From Jacaranda mimosifolia (lineage: Eukaryota > Streptophyta > Magnoliopsida > Lamiales > Bignoniaceae), in contig CM032123.1 in NCBI GenBank assembly GCA_018894105.1, positions 621,001-685,000 on the forward strand: DNA of 64,000 nucleotides, in the 5' to 3' direction. The notes below the pieces were generated by a model that saw nothing but the letters and a program-made list of their open reading frames with translations, searched no databases and was not told where the DNA came from. The translations under genes were made by a program, and so were the position numbers. Shown here in pieces: positions 36,112 to 48,733 of this stretch; the first letter of the stretch is position 1, and every line of letters begins with the position of its first letter.

Positions 36112-37155
36112 TTTGTGCAAGCGTGCAAGGTTGAGGACCAAGTTTTTAGGGTGTTCTTACAACAGCATGTGGTACCTGCAAACAAGGTATATGTCTGATT
36201 GGAAAAGTTCATAATATATAGTACTAAACACTCAAGTTGTCGTAGGAACAGACAACAAAGAAAGAAAAATGAGAAGTTTCTCGTTTGTTTTCTAGCTTTA
36301 CTGTAACAAAATAAGCATTCATGGAAAGATAAAAGGAGATGAAAAGAAAAAAACAACAGATTTCTTCATAAACCCGCCTTTCATTTCTTCCAAAAATTCA
36401 AGATTCTGGGATTTAATGATGACAACAAAACACTGTCATATGTTATGCACAAGATTATAAGGGTGCTGGCAGTTTTTGCTTACCAGTTGGAGTTTTCTTA
36501 AGTCTTGAAAAAGGGATTTCATAAGCAAAAGTCCATAAATTTTGCTAATGGCGGCTACTGTGACATGGGATTTATTATGGGGGCTCTGCAACTGAAAACA
36601 CAAAGAAGGACACATAAGGGAAAACCCAAAAAAGAAACAAGAAAATATTTTAGACAGAAAAAAAGAGAGACGGGGAAAGCGATGGTAATAGATATACGTA
36701 GATGTATGTATATATACGTACACTAGAGAGAGATGGACTGGGGATCGACAGAGATTATGGCTTTTGTACAGCATCTGCCACTGCTCTTTTGCAGTTACCA
36801 TAAATACCAGAGAAACAGATAATTAAAAAAAGGGTGAAAATTAATGGAATATTGTAGAATTTATTGAAAGATCAAATCTTTACTGCAGCGCCCTTTTTCT
36901 TGATGATATGGTCATTGCTATTTCATTGATCTTTCCACTGTCTCAAGAATGCATTTTTGTAATTTTATCTCAAGCATTAGATGCAACTTGCATGCAAATA
37001 GCTAGCTAGTCTGACTTGCTGTAAATTTTTCATAAGATTCTTGCAATATAATCATCAATTATTATTGGATAAGAAGAGTGAATGGTATTTTGAATGTATT
37101 AGGAAAGCATAGATAAAATTACTATAAAAATAAACATAAATTATTAAAATGGACC
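36112..37155. other. Upstream region of the MATE gene
   Basis: This contains the leader and promoter of the minus-strand MATE gene. A T/C-rich stretch on the minus strand near 36630-36660 fits a leader. The 121- and 100-codon minus-strand frames here overlap leader-like sequence and show no family resemblance. No TATA box was assigned. Confidence 0.35.
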
Positions 37156-37720
37156 ATGACGTATAATAGATCCTATCCACAAAAAATTCAAGCACTACGA
37201 ATATCAGTGTTTAAAGTGAAAAAAGATATGAAGTGGTATTTTAATTTCTCGAATACTCTCTCAGAACAAGTGCATGCTCGAAGGTTGGGCCTCCTAAGGC
37301 TCTTGATGCAGGAAACTATCCTTTCCGATGGTGGATTGAAACTAAGCTACCCTCGTCTTATCGGACAGGATGCCAGAATTAGTCTGTGGTCCAAGGGCTC
37401 TTGGATACTGTATATCTGAGTTAAGAAGCTCCATAAGGATGCCTATAACTCAATCATACCCATATAGTAAAGACCATTAAGTTCAATAGCTCCTTAACTC
37501 ATAGCTCAGTTAGCTCATTAGATACAGGAGCTCAATTGCTATAGGAACTACAAATATCAGTAGCTTAGTATTAGATCGGTAGAGCCCTTACTCCATTTTA
37601 TCAATACCCTCAAGAATGGTGGGGCTCGATGTCTAAGCGGTAGACCAGCTATTCTATTTCCCTCATCGGATTTGGGAAAGAAATTCATAACCCCAACTTA
37701 CAATTAGATAATTACCAAAT
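37156..37720. other. Unclassified segment with GC-richer islands
   Basis: An 87-codon plus-strand frame (37156-37419) and the segment after it, with repeated GAGCTC and TAGCTCAGTTAGCTC words, differ in composition from the surrounding AT-rich DNA. This could be a retroelement fragment. I could not match it to a family or find a second copy here. Confidence 0.25.
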
Positions 37721-38715
37721 AGATCCTCAAATCCAAACCTAAGCAACATCAAAATTTAACACCGATAATATACATAATCATTACACGTATATGGTAGCAA
37801 TTAATTATATAGATAAACAGTTTGTACCTTTATATGTTTCTTAACTTGTTATTGGTACTTATAAAGTGATCATATCAAATTCTTAAATATTATATGTTAT
37901 TGTTTTTTTAAAATTATTCACAATAATAAAAAATAAATCAATTTATCATAAAGAGATTCATTGTAGGTAGCATATATAGAGCATAGCTAGCAACTCATCA
38001 TCAAGGCATCTAGTTTGCATCTTTTGCTTTGTGTGAGGTAATTGCTATTGTGTCACAACTTTATTTTTCAAGAAAATGCTTATAGTTTGGTTTGGGAATG
38101 GAATATGTGCTAAGTATTAGGACAAGCATCTTGCAATGTGTACAAATGATTATCATTAAATTGGTGCATAAATGGACCAAAGGGGACAAACTTTATCCTC
38201 ATTGTCTGATTGAAAGAGCCTAACTCTGATAATAATGTTTTTAAAAAAAAATAAATTCAATTATTGGACCAGAATGGCAAAATGATTTGCAAAAAGCGTA
38301 CTTTAGGATTGGCATCTTTAACTTACATGTCATGCAACTTTCCATAACTACATTGGCTCCCATTGCTAACTTTTTTGTAAATCATTGAACTTTGCATTAT
38401 TTATTTCAGGACAACTTCCTAAAGTTTCTCAGTGATCATAATATTCTTAATTATATCAAAAGATAATAATATTTAAGGGTGACAATAATCTTAATTCTTA
38501 TTCGTCCATCAACACTTTTGTCTTAGCCTGGATGGGCTTCTTATTTGGATCTGGGCCAGTTTATACCATTGATAATGGAATAGGCTAGTATTTCAGTCAC
38601 GTCCTTACAAGCCCAAATTTTGGTATTGGGCTTGGTATGAACATGAACAACAATAATGTTGGAGTATAACTTTTTTTTTTTTTGGCCCTTCTTGTACATC
38701 TATATGAGAACTTAG
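37721..38715. other. Intergenic DNA, nothing recognised
   Basis: Mainly AT-rich sequence with a T run near 38670-38682. No gene, RNA or transposon end could be supported. Confidence 0.35.
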
Positions 38716-39200
38716 AGCTCGTTTGGATTCATTTTCATGGGGCATTTTCATTTTCAAGTGAAAAATGGAGAGAGAAAAGTTAGTTATAATAGTTGAATTT
38801 GAAGATGAGTTTTATTTGGATGTGTTGTAGAAAATTATAGGTTTATATAAGTGTAAAAATGAGATATATTTGGATGTTTGGTGTTTTTGTATTAAAATTT
38901 GTGTAGTTTTTTAATTTTAATTGATGATGTGATGTGTGATTATTTGAAAAAATAATATTATAATTATAATTTTAATTTTTAATATTTTTCTGATGAATGG
39001 TGTATGAGAAGTATTGGGAAGATAAAAAATAATTAAAGTAATGATAAGAGTTGAAAATGGGATGAAAATGGAGAGAGAATATAATAAAAAATGTTTTGAA
39101 AATGAAAATATTTGAGAAAATTGTGTAGATAGTGATAGTTTTCTATTTTCATTTTCAAGTGAAAATGAAAATGGCTTGTGAGAATGAAACCAAACGGCAC
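38716..39200. mobile_element. MITE of about 485 bp with CGTTTGG termini
   Basis: The left terminus CTCGTTTGGATTCATTTTCA and the complement of the right terminus, GCCGTTTGGTTTCATTCTCA, are imperfect inverted repeats. Just inside both, ATTTTCATTTTCAAGTGAAA occurs, and this word is itself partly palindromic. CTTAG lies on both outer sides (38711-38715 and 39201-39205). The interior is AT-rich and non-coding. Confidence 0.6.
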
Positions 39201-40235
39201 CTTAGGTTCATTAAAATTCTTGAATATGGACTTCACCTATACTTATAAAAATAATATTATTAAACCAATTAATCACTTGACTTTGAGTAAATTAAGATTT
39301 TTCCCTCTATTTATGTTCAAAATAGGAAATTAATGTTGCTTTGGATATTTAATTATAGAAAAAAAGATCCTTTTTTTTTCTTCAAAATCTTTTTAGTAGG
39401 AGAATCGATCCCAATCTGATTTAAGTACCCCTCGTGGCCTCGAATTCACTTCCAACCTAGGCTAGATTGTTGCAACTAAGGTTGCTTTGCCCTCCACGTT
39501 ATTTCCGATAGGGTCACAGGTCCACACAACTAAGTTCGGCGATTTGAATTATAGTGAAAAATTGCTAAAACAATAAATTATTATTAAGAAGCAATTAATG
39601 ATAAACTAACTAATTAATGATTTTGTTTATTATTTAAAACAATAAGCTATTCTTAAGAAATTAGTTAGTTACTTGATTTAAATAATATAAATTTATTGTT
39701 TTAAATAATAAATGTAGTAATCAAATCATTAATCCGTGTGGCCTCATGTGTTTACCAATAAATTATTAATAGTCTCACAATTTTTCTTAGTTAAATTCAA
39801 GAACTAAACATAATGTAAATGATTAGTGGGGATCTGCTTTACACGCACACACTGTATCAACCCTAGTTTCAAAATCCAGCTAAAAGAGTAGGTAATATAC
39901 TTTGCAAGAAATTCCCTCCAATTCCAAATCCCTAGGCCCCAAAATAAACCAGACTATAAATAGCTTCGATTCAACATTGACCCTTGGCGTAGACTGACAG
40001 ATGAAGAAATACGAACAGTATCAATACGAACACTCACATGTACATAACATGAAATCCTCCCCAAATTCAAAGCCCTAGGATTCCAAATCTTACACGCTGC
40101 TCATCATTTTTGTAATTATTGCTTTTTTATTTTCTTGTTTTTAAGTTTGTAAAAAGGGGCGGCAGCAGATGAGAATTAAATTCGAGAGGCATATCGATAA
40201 AGAAGATTATCATCAGATTTCGATCGGGTAGGGTC
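39201..40235 (+). other. Upstream region and leader of the NIPA-type gene
   Basis: The last 250 bp before the NIPA start are C/T- and G-richer and probably hold the leader. The segment near 39380-39560 is GC-richer (CCCTCGTGGCCTCGAATTC) and may be a retroelement fragment. No promoter box was assigned. Confidence 0.3.
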
Positions 40236-42259
40236 ATGTATAGAGCTAATTTAATTGGGTTTGGGTTGGCCGTGGGCTCGAGCGCGTTTATTGGATCGAG
40301 TTTCATCATCAAGAAGAAGGGCTTACAGAGAGCCGGTGCCTCCGGTGCTCGTGCGAGTAAGTATTAACCTTTTTCCTTTTTAGCCATTTAGGTAATTGGA
40401 GTTAGTTTTATTGTATTGCTATGTAAAATCTGAAGCTTGAAATGTCGTACTAAGCTCTTAGTGTTTGTCCCTTGCGTGGACTTATCATTTTTCTTGGGAT
40501 ACAATGTTTGATTAGATGCTGCAATTCTGGAATTTTTGAAGATTTTTTGTTAATCTTCATTGTTCTTATTTTTTATGAAACTTAGAGTGTAAATACCAAA
40601 TAGGTTAAGGTTAAAAAAAAGGGGGGAATTTTGTAGCTATTTGAGCAAGGGAAAGTTACTGGCGGCTTGGGAATTATATGCGGGTATGACTTTTTGGCTT
40701 TAGAAACATATTAGGTAATGAACGATTAAGAAGGAAAGGATGCATGTAGTGTGATAGATTGTTTAATAAATGGGTCGATAAATCAACAAAAGCTAAGGTG
40801 CTGAGATAAGAGAACATGGATTAAGTTGATAATCAGTCATCATTCTGGAGTACTTTCAGGTTGTGGTGTATGAAGGAGTCAGCAAAAGTGAATGTTGTGT
40901 GCCTTGGCAGCCAGCGGAACGGAAATTAATTGCTTCAATTATTCATTTCAATGGATTTAATTAGACACAATGCACAAGTATGACTCAGTTTGTAGTTTAA
41001 GTCAGAGAAATGGATGACCGAGACTCTCTCCCTGATTTTTTACGCTAGTGCAATTTTCACATGTTATCTGAAGCCACCATTTGACATCATTTCTAATGAC
41101 ACTCAATTCGTTGAATGAAGGTTCAGGAGGATATGGATATTTGCTAGAACCCCTTTGGTGGATTGGAATGGTCACTAGTAAGTCCTGTTTTTCCTTTTTT
41201 TTTCTTATTCTAGAGAAAAATAAGTATGTTGCTTCTAACAGTCAAACTCGACTTTTAATTTTCTCAGTGATTGTTGGGGAGTTTGCCAATTTTGTTGCTT
41301 ATATGTATGCTCCTGCTGTCCTTGTGACACCACTTGGAGCATTAAGTATAATTGTCAGGTAAATGTGTGTTTAACCATGCTTCTTCCTCTTAATTTAATT
41401 TCCTCCCCTCCAAGAACGAAGTATCTGGTAAAAAAAGTCACCTTCTCAGCATGATTATATCTGCTATAGCCTATAAGTAATTGGCAGTCTCAACAACTGT
41501 TTATTTCATTAACAGTGCTGTTTTAGCTCATTTCTTGCTGAAAGAGAAATTGCGGAAGTTAGGAATATTGGGATGCGTTTTGTGTGTAGTGGGTTCTACT
41601 GTCATTGTGCTTCATGCACCTGGTGAACATAGTATTAGCTCAGTGGAAGAAATCTGGGAATTAGCAATACAGCCAGGTGAGCACATGTACTTTGCTAGCT
41701 GTTGTATTGATTTTCTTCATATTATTTAGTATGGAAATGAAAAGTTGTTGTTTCTGAATAGTTTCTCTATTTTCTTGGTCCAGCATTTCTTTTGTACACA
41801 GCTTCAGCAGTAGCAGTGGTGTTGGTACTTGTCTTGTATTGTGAACCACGCTATGGGCAGACAAACATCATGGTCTATATTGGAGTTTGTTCTATAATTG
41901 GATCTTTAACGGTAAGTACATGTCCCTTTTCTTGACTACTGGATATAAAGGTAATCACATCTTAGAAAATCATGTTTCAGGGGCTCTTTATTGAGAGGGA
42001 AAAGGGTTGTTATATTAATAGAAAACAGAATCAATCTGTGTATAATAATTATTTCAGATCCATCTCTGGCATATTTACATCTAGATATTATGTGTTACAA
42101 AGGAGCAGGAGAGGTAAATAGAAGTAGCTTGTGGGGTTCCTAGTGATTGCATCACAGATGCTTGGATTTGCTCAATGTTCTTTTAAAAGGCTTTCTAGAT
42201 AGCATTCTTCATGGAGCAATAATAACTAGGGATGTTCAGATCCAATCCAATCCAATCCC

Positions 42260-42290
<31 letters not shown>

Positions 42291-44980
42291 AAAAAGACGA
42301 ATTGATCCAAAAAACCGAAAACTGATCAAAATATAGCATTTTTGGATTAAATTGGATTTTTTTTTTTTTAAAACCGATCGGTTTTCGGTTTTAATCTCAA
42401 AAACCAATCCAATCCGAACCGAACTGAAATTTATATACTAATAATATAAAAAAATATATATTTTAATTGTAAAGTACACAAATAAATTAAAATAAATTAA
42501 ACCTAGGATTTTTTCACTTTCAAAAATCAAATACATAGAAATAGTTATTGTGGACTAATAACTTTATAGTTGTGTGTTCTTACATAATTTAACTTAATTC
42601 CACAAGATTAGTGTGATATGATAACTAAATGAAATTTACAAATTGATTGATTAAATTAGTTTAATTATCAATAGTAACTTGTCAAATATTTTAATTAAAA
42701 TTTAAATTGAAAAATCGAATTAATCGATCTAATCCAAACCGATTTAAAATGGATTGGATTGGATCGAATTTCCAATAAAAATCTAACCAACCCGAACCAA
42801 ACTGCGAACACCCCTAGTAATAACATGTGGTAGTACCTTTATATAATCAAGCTCATCTATATTTATGAACTTGCTTTCTCTTTTTCAACCCAAAGCTCTG
42901 AATGATTCATATTTATTTCCTTCATTCCTCCACCTCAGCTAAAGCAGAAAATCTAAACTTGTTTTTATGCTGGTTATTAAAAGGGCATTGAGGAAATGAG
43001 TATGCCAATTTAATCTTGTTTCTGGGTCACTGGACAACAATTTGCTGCTCCATTGCAGGTTATGAGCATTAAAGCAATAGGTATTGCTATAAAACTCACA
43101 TTGGAGGGTTATAGCCAGGTATCCCACTTCAAGTCCTGGGTATTTGCCATGGTTGCAGCTACATGCATAATCACTCAATTAAACTACTTGAACAAGGTTG
43201 CTTCCTTTCTCCCTTTGTTATCAATTCAGTATTCTATTTTGCTTGAATCAAATTTCTCATAGTTAGTTACTTCATTTTTTTTCTTTCTATCAAATACCTT
43301 TTTTGCATGGATAGGTTGGTTGTAGCAATTGTGTTCTTAAAATGTTCTGTCTATCCATCTGGACCTTCTTGAGAGGTCCTCATATCATGAGGGCTTGCGG
43401 CACTGAACTGGATATATTGCTTTTGTATACACATATAGATGTGCTTATAGTACTCAGCATTGCCATATTCTCTCTGTCCTCCTCCATTGAGGCTCCTATT
43501 TCTTTTTTTAGGATGACCATAAAACAATTTTCCATTTTCTAGTTTACCAAAGCACTTTCCAAAGTTGCTATCGTTTAAAGCAGTAATGTGCTGCCACTAA
43601 TTTAACCCTCATCTAAAATTCCTTGACCATGTATACTTGCAATCAGATAAGTAATGTGTTGTCTATTTTTCTGATGTATGGCCGTATTGAGTATTAATAG
43701 TTCTGTACCCCATTAATGTAAGATGTGTGACTTATGTGTAGTTTTATTCTCTCTGTGAGCGTGTGTGTGGATGTGCCTCGTGGTGCTGGCCACCATAAGC
43801 CTTCTAAGCTAGAAATAGGAGACTTTGAATTTGGAAAGAGAGTGTAATGGCTGCTTTTTAAGTTATATTATCAGCCATCTTTTATGAGTTCTATTATCTT
43901 CTTGTGTGAACTCTGAAATTTGTTTAAGTTTTATGGACAATTGTGGCTTATTTCCAGGCTTTGGACACATTTAACACTGCTGTAGTGTCTCCAATCTATT
44001 ATGCCATGTTCACATCGCTTACAATTTTCGCCAGTGCCATAATGTTCAAGGTATTTAATGTTGTTGTATCTTATGGCGGTTTTGTGGTGTGGTTATTTCT
44101 GTTGAAGCGCTAATCACTTTCTACTACTCCAGGATTGGTCTGGTCAGAGTGCTAGTGACATAGTTTCAGTTCTTTGTGGATTTATTACTGTGCTTTCTGG
44201 TACAATGGTTTTGCATGGTACAAGAGATCCAGAAAACCGGCCATCCACAGGTAATGCCCTCCACTTCATATATGAAATGAGAGTCAACTTTCTTCCATTT
44301 GTAGCACAGTTATTTCAGTCATTATGGAAGCTCATATCCATTGATGACTGTTGCAACTTGCAACTGGCTCAGGCCAATTGCTATGAATTTCGGGAAAGCC
44401 GAGTTTATGCCAAGTTTGCTGCTCCATTTCATACTCTGCTTAATGTGTTCATTTTCATTATACTCATAATTAGGGAATAATCTATAACATCGCATGCACA
44501 TCTATTATTTCATCTATGATGAACAAAATTTTTTTGGATCATTCCTCACGCATTACATTGTTATGCATCAATGCATGAGTTCTTAAATCTTGAACTACAT
44601 TTTCCTTTTATTCTGAAATCTGGATGTCCATTTCCGTTCTAGAACTAGGAGGATGATCTCTTATTGCAGCAGTATCTTCCCTTGTCAAGTAGTCGTCATC
44701 TATTATTTGGTGTGTGGTTTATGATATCTGATTCACTAAGAACAAAGAATGATAGCTAGAAAATTTGCAGCATTTTGATTGTTGAGATGGAGATGCTAAG
44801 CCAAAGCCCCCAGAAACAATTTTTGACAACTCTATCTGTCCATGTCCTGCAGATTATTCAGTGCTTTCTCCTCAAATATCATGGCTTGTCCACGCAAATG
44901 GTGAGATATGGAAATATAAAGACAATGATGAGTTGCATCCCGAATATGTGGCAATCATTCAACAAGATCACTTCAAGTAA
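40236..44980 (+). CDS. NIPA-type magnesium transporter, 9 exons
   Basis: This is a membrane protein of the NIPA (DUF803) family, proposed to carry Mg2+ in plasma and endosomal membranes. Exons are 40236-40356, 41121-41177, 41268-41358, 41516-41676, 41784-41911, 43059-43196, 43958-44050, 44133-44250 and 44853-44980. They join in phase to 344 residues with about nine hydrophobic helices. Family marks are SSAFIGSSFIIKKKGLQRAG, YLLEPLWWIGM, VGEFANFVAYMYAPAVLVTP, LGALSII, SAVLAHFLLKEKL, LGILGCVLCVVGSTVIVLHA, GQTNIMVYIGVCS, VMSIKAIGIAIKLT, LNKALDTFNTAVVSPIYY and GFITVLSGTMVLHGT. The start of exon 2 (AAG before GTTCAGG) was chosen to keep the SGGYGYLLEP reading. A 590 bp hAT-like element sits in intron 5. 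Which plant NIPA subgroup it belongs to was not settled. Confidence 0.92.
42227..42816. mobile_element. hAT-like MITE in intron 5 of the NIPA gene, 590 bp
   Basis: The ends TAGGGATGTTCAGATCC and the complement of the right end, TAGGGGTGTTCGCAGTT, are imperfect inverted repeats. The flanks ATAATAAC (42219-42226) and GTAATAAC (42817-42824) match at seven of eight bases, as expected for an aged hAT duplication. Inside are a run of 24 C (42257-42280), a run of 15 A, and ACCGATCGGTTTTCGGTT near 42373. No transposase frame is present. Confidence 0.8.
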
Positions 44981-46238
44981 TAAGGGAAACCTTGGATCAT
45001 CTTCTCAAGTAGTTTCTCCGACACCATCTGAGGCTCTAAATTGCCAAGAAACTTACCGGGTACTGTTGAGTGTGTAGATCTTCTGCTAAGCTCTTTGCCT
45101 GAAGTCACCGAACAAGCTTACTATTTTTGATTAGTTTCCATGTCGATCGATATTTTTTTTGTATTTGAGGTTGAGAGATGTAAGCTAGATGTATAATAAT
45201 AACTTAAAGTCATTCTTTGGTTATGTATTACCAGCCAGCAGTAGTCCATATTTTGTTGTACAAATTTTGGCCCTTTAATTTGCTTAGAGATGAATGGAAG
45301 AAATTTGTTTCTTTTTCTTCTATAGATTTCTTTAAATTCTTTTGAGGTTACTGTTTCTGGAGTGTGTAAGCAGCCCACATGGCGATCATTCTTGCATGAG
45401 GAGAACTTATGGAGAGGAACGGAGTTAGAAATTTTTATTATAAGAGGCGAAATTAAATTATAAAAAATATAATATATTATAAATTTAAAATGATAAAGAA
45501 GAATAATAGCAAAGTCTATAATTTCAATAAAAAGAAAGGTCATTTTATAATTTGAGAAATGATAAAATTATAATATTTTTAAAATTTTTAATATAAAAAA
45601 TTAAATTTCAAAATTTTGAGGGGGTGGTTACCCCTCTCAGCCCTTGGCTCCGTCTATGCCTATGAATATCCTAAGGTCGATTTTCCGGCCGGCTTATAGA
45701 GCCACTCGCAAGGGCAATTTTTGATGGAAGGATTGGAAATCTTACAAAAAAACAAAAATATAATGATTTAGATATTGAGGACATGTTTTCTTTTAGGCTA
45801 ATTTTTAGTAATAGATAATTAAAACCAATCAATTTTTTTCAGTAATTTTCGAATGTATTTTTGAAACTTTGAAATATAAAAAGCTACTAAGATATTTGTA
45901 ATTATTATCATACAAATTTTAGAATCTGTCTGAGCCCCCAAATGCAAATCCATAACCTCTATTTTCTTTAATACAATTTATAATTAAAAACTATAATATT
46001 TACTTTTATAAAAATATAAATTAACGCTGCATTTAATGCTGCATCACGTAAAATATCCAAGGAATTATAATATGTTAAAATCCATTTTTTTTTTTTTTAA
46101 AAAAGCCAGATCTAATTATCTATAAATGAAAAATGGATCTTTTATATGAAATATGCATGCCATTACAAAAAATAGAATTACGAACACATAAGGATGCACC
46201 CGCGCGTGCGCTGAATCGAACGAAATATCCTTCTTTTC
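44981..46238. other. NIPA 3' end and intergenic DNA
   Basis: The first 250 bp are probable 3' UTR. At about 45412-45655 lies a repeat-like segment running from GGAACGGAGTTAGAAATTTT to GGGGTGGTTACCCCTCTCAG and CTTGGCTCCGTC, an arrangement seen in plant interspersed repeats, though I could not define its ends. The 140-codon minus frame at 45121-45543 crosses both and is not credible. The remainder is AT-rich. Confidence 0.4.
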
Positions 46239-48091
46239 AGGATTCAACGCTTCCGGGAATAATCAGCTCACCATTTGACTTCGAAGAATTGAAGTTACCA
46301 GTAGTTTGAGGTTTGTCTCTCGGATCCCTTTATCTTGGTTTTCTTTTTCAGTTGGTTTTATCGTCTTGATTCGGTTACTCATTCTGGGCGCGATTGTTTA
46401 ATTTTTGATTGAGCTGGGTTTTTACCTAATCTTGATTGTTGTGTCTTAGCCATTTGTTTATTCGAACAGTTTTCATTTGTTATTATGTCTTTCTGGAGGC
46501 CCATGATGAGAAAAGTAGTATTAGTGTCTTCATTAAGGTCCCTCTGAGAGAGGAGAAGAGTAAATTTTATCGATTTTACATTAAAGAAGATCAAGATTAC
46601 TGCTTTGTGTTTTCTTATGCTGCTTTGGTTTCGAAGTGTTGTGCTGAACTGAATTTTGATGCAGTTTTATTCCTAGTACAAGTCAAATTATACGGGGCAG
46701 TGGGCATCAGTTTCTTGTTCAATCATTATCTTAATTTGAGATATTGCCATTTCCATGGGGTTGGTTGGTCAATGTTTGTCTGTTGTTTGTACCCGAAGAT
46801 TATAATTTAAACATTTGATAAATGGATTCCACAATAATTTTGCAATGAAAAGCTTAAAAATCTACACGAATGAGGAGTCAAATTGAGGCATATTAAGAGT
46901 AAAATTCCCCCGACTTGTTATTTAGGGCTATTTGTGAGGGTTGGTTATGGACTTAAAGAGCATCATTTTGTGTTTCTTGCTTTTGAATGATTCGCTTATT
47001 ATGGAACTTTGAGTTTTTGTAGCATATCAAAGAAAAAAAGATGCAATGGATTGGTTGCCTATTTAAAGCTTGTGTCTTTTCCCTTTCTCTCAAGTGAATT
47101 TGTTCGTTCTCATTGACGATGCCCTGATATGAGTTCTCTGCCCTCATTCATTTAGTGAATGGACAATGAGGTGAGTTCAGTTCATTCTGGGATATATCTA
47201 AAGAAATAATGGAATACAAAGAATTAGTCTTTGTATTGGCATTGGATTGGACTAGTGACCCTGTGCAGCTGCATCCTTTGAAATTAATTTTGGTTGCAAG
47301 ATACCATTGTTTCGACATTTTGTGCCTTACCATCTAAGTCGATGTACATTTTGACTTATTTAAATCATTATCTTCAGAATTGATGGCAATGCATGTACAA
47401 AGTTTTAGAAAGCATGAACAATTGTTCTCTCTCTCTGTGTTGTTTGTCTTTTTTTTCCCTTTTCCCTCCTTCTTTGGGGTGTTTGGGATGCGGTTGGGGG
47501 TTTAAAAAAAGGGTTAAAATCACCAAATCTTGAAGAATTGGGAGACCTCAATCATTAATAAAACCATATGGTGTAGGTAATGTTTAGGACTAAAGGTAGT
47601 CTCTTTATCTGTCATGTATTCCGCTTTTAATGCTTTGTTCTATGTCTATGTTTTTCAGTGTCTTTTCTGAAGAACACACTCTAGGGAAATGAACCGTGAT
47701 TCCATGGACCACGCCACCACCACCACCACCCTACCTTGGGGGGGGGGGACCCTCAATATGTGTTGGTGAATTTGCTGGGAGAAAATGGTTTAACTAGAAT
47801 GATGTATCTTTTGTTTGAGAAGGTCTTATTAGGATAAAAAAATAGGGGAAATTTGTATTTTCAGCATATCAAGAGCAGACATTTTCTGACTAGTTCTATT
47901 ATCTTGTCCTCTTCTCTGGTTTGAGACATTTGGAAGATGGCCTTATACTATTCTAAATCATTCATTTTCTTCCCATTTAAAACCCCATATTAACAGATTA
48001 CTGCAGATCTTTATATTCTTCATTTCCCATTTTTTATCCCCTTCCATTTTTGTGTAGCAACAGTCAACTGGATTTTGATAGTGCTTTCCAG
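46239..48091 (+). promoter_or_regulatory. Probable leader exon and 1.8 kb leader intron of the small gene at 48097
   Basis: A leader exon ending GTAGTTTGAG at 46310 is followed by a donor GTTTGTCTC. The acceptor CTTTCCAG ends at 48091, five bases before the ATG of the next gene. The intron contains no credible coding frame. The 124-codon plus frame at 46436-46810 shows no family resemblance. A run of G near 47740-47748 follows a CCA-rich simple repeat. Confidence 0.5.
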
Positions 48092-48096
48092 ACGAC

Positions 48097-48381
48097 ATGA
48101 GTCTGGCATGTCTTGTATGCCATGATATAGAAAGTCCATCACAGTCCTTCAGAAGCTACTCTATATCAAGTTCAGACAACGAAGGAAGATGTTCTGCAGT
48201 TGCCAATTGCCTGACCAGGAGGACCTCACTTGCCCATCCTAGCATCGCATCATCAAAGGTCATGCCTCAACCTACCGTTCCAAGTAGTGGGATCTCGGGT
48301 GCCCCACGGCTAGTTAGAAGTCATGCCGTCAGAAGGGACCTTGTGAGAGACTGGAATTTTCACATAGAGTTGGAGCCCTAG
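48097..48381 (+). CDS. Small conserved plant protein of unknown function, 94 residues
   Basis: The single coding exon opens MSLACLVCHDIESPSQSFRS and is Ser-rich in the middle (SYSISSSDNEGRCSAV). It ends with a basic and aromatic motif, LVRSHAVRRDLVRDWNF. I recall short plant proteins with the same MSLACLVCH start and an AVRRDL-RDWNF end, all uncharacterised. There is no signal peptide or membrane helix. The two cysteines in CLVCH could bind metal, but that is a guess. The ATG lies just behind a good splice acceptor, which supports the start. The conserved ends suggest a real gene rather than a chance frame. Confidence 0.75.
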   Translation: MSLACLVCHDIESPSQSFRSYSISSSDNEGRCSAVANCLTRRTSLAHPSIASSKVMPQPTVPSSGISGAPRLVRSHAVRRDLVRDWNFHIELEP

Positions 48382-48733
48382 TCTAGCAAATGTAGACCAT
48401 AGATGGCTGCTGAACCAAGACTTCAAAGCTCTCCACTATGGGGCCTTTTCATTTGGAATTAGTCAAGAAAACTGAATTCTGAAGCATTTATAATGAGGAG
48501 AGAAAATTCAATTCTGAACCATCTTTCATAACATAGATTTTCTTTTGATCCTGAATTCATTATGCCCTCTGTATTCTCACTATCATTTTCTGGAAGTTCA
48601 TTAACTTTCTACTCTCTGTATTCTCACTGTCATTTTCTGAAGTTCATTAACCTTCTACTTGGATACGGCGTTTCATTAGTCTTACATTTTGAAATTGGTA
48701 TCTTGGAAAACTAGAGTACATAATGACTTGGAA

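Noticed and set aside
37500..37660. tRNA gene suggested by TAGCTCAGTTAGC and TCTAAGCGGTAGACC words
   Set aside because: No cloverleaf or B box at the proper spacing could be built.
45121..45543. 140-codon minus-strand frame after the NIPA gene
   Set aside because: It runs from the NIPA 3' UTR into repeat-like AT-rich DNA; the residues are low complexity.
46436..46810. 124-codon plus-strand frame before the small gene
   Set aside because: It lies within the inferred leader intron, is rich in Phe/Tyr/Cys as AT-rich DNA gives by chance, and has no family match.
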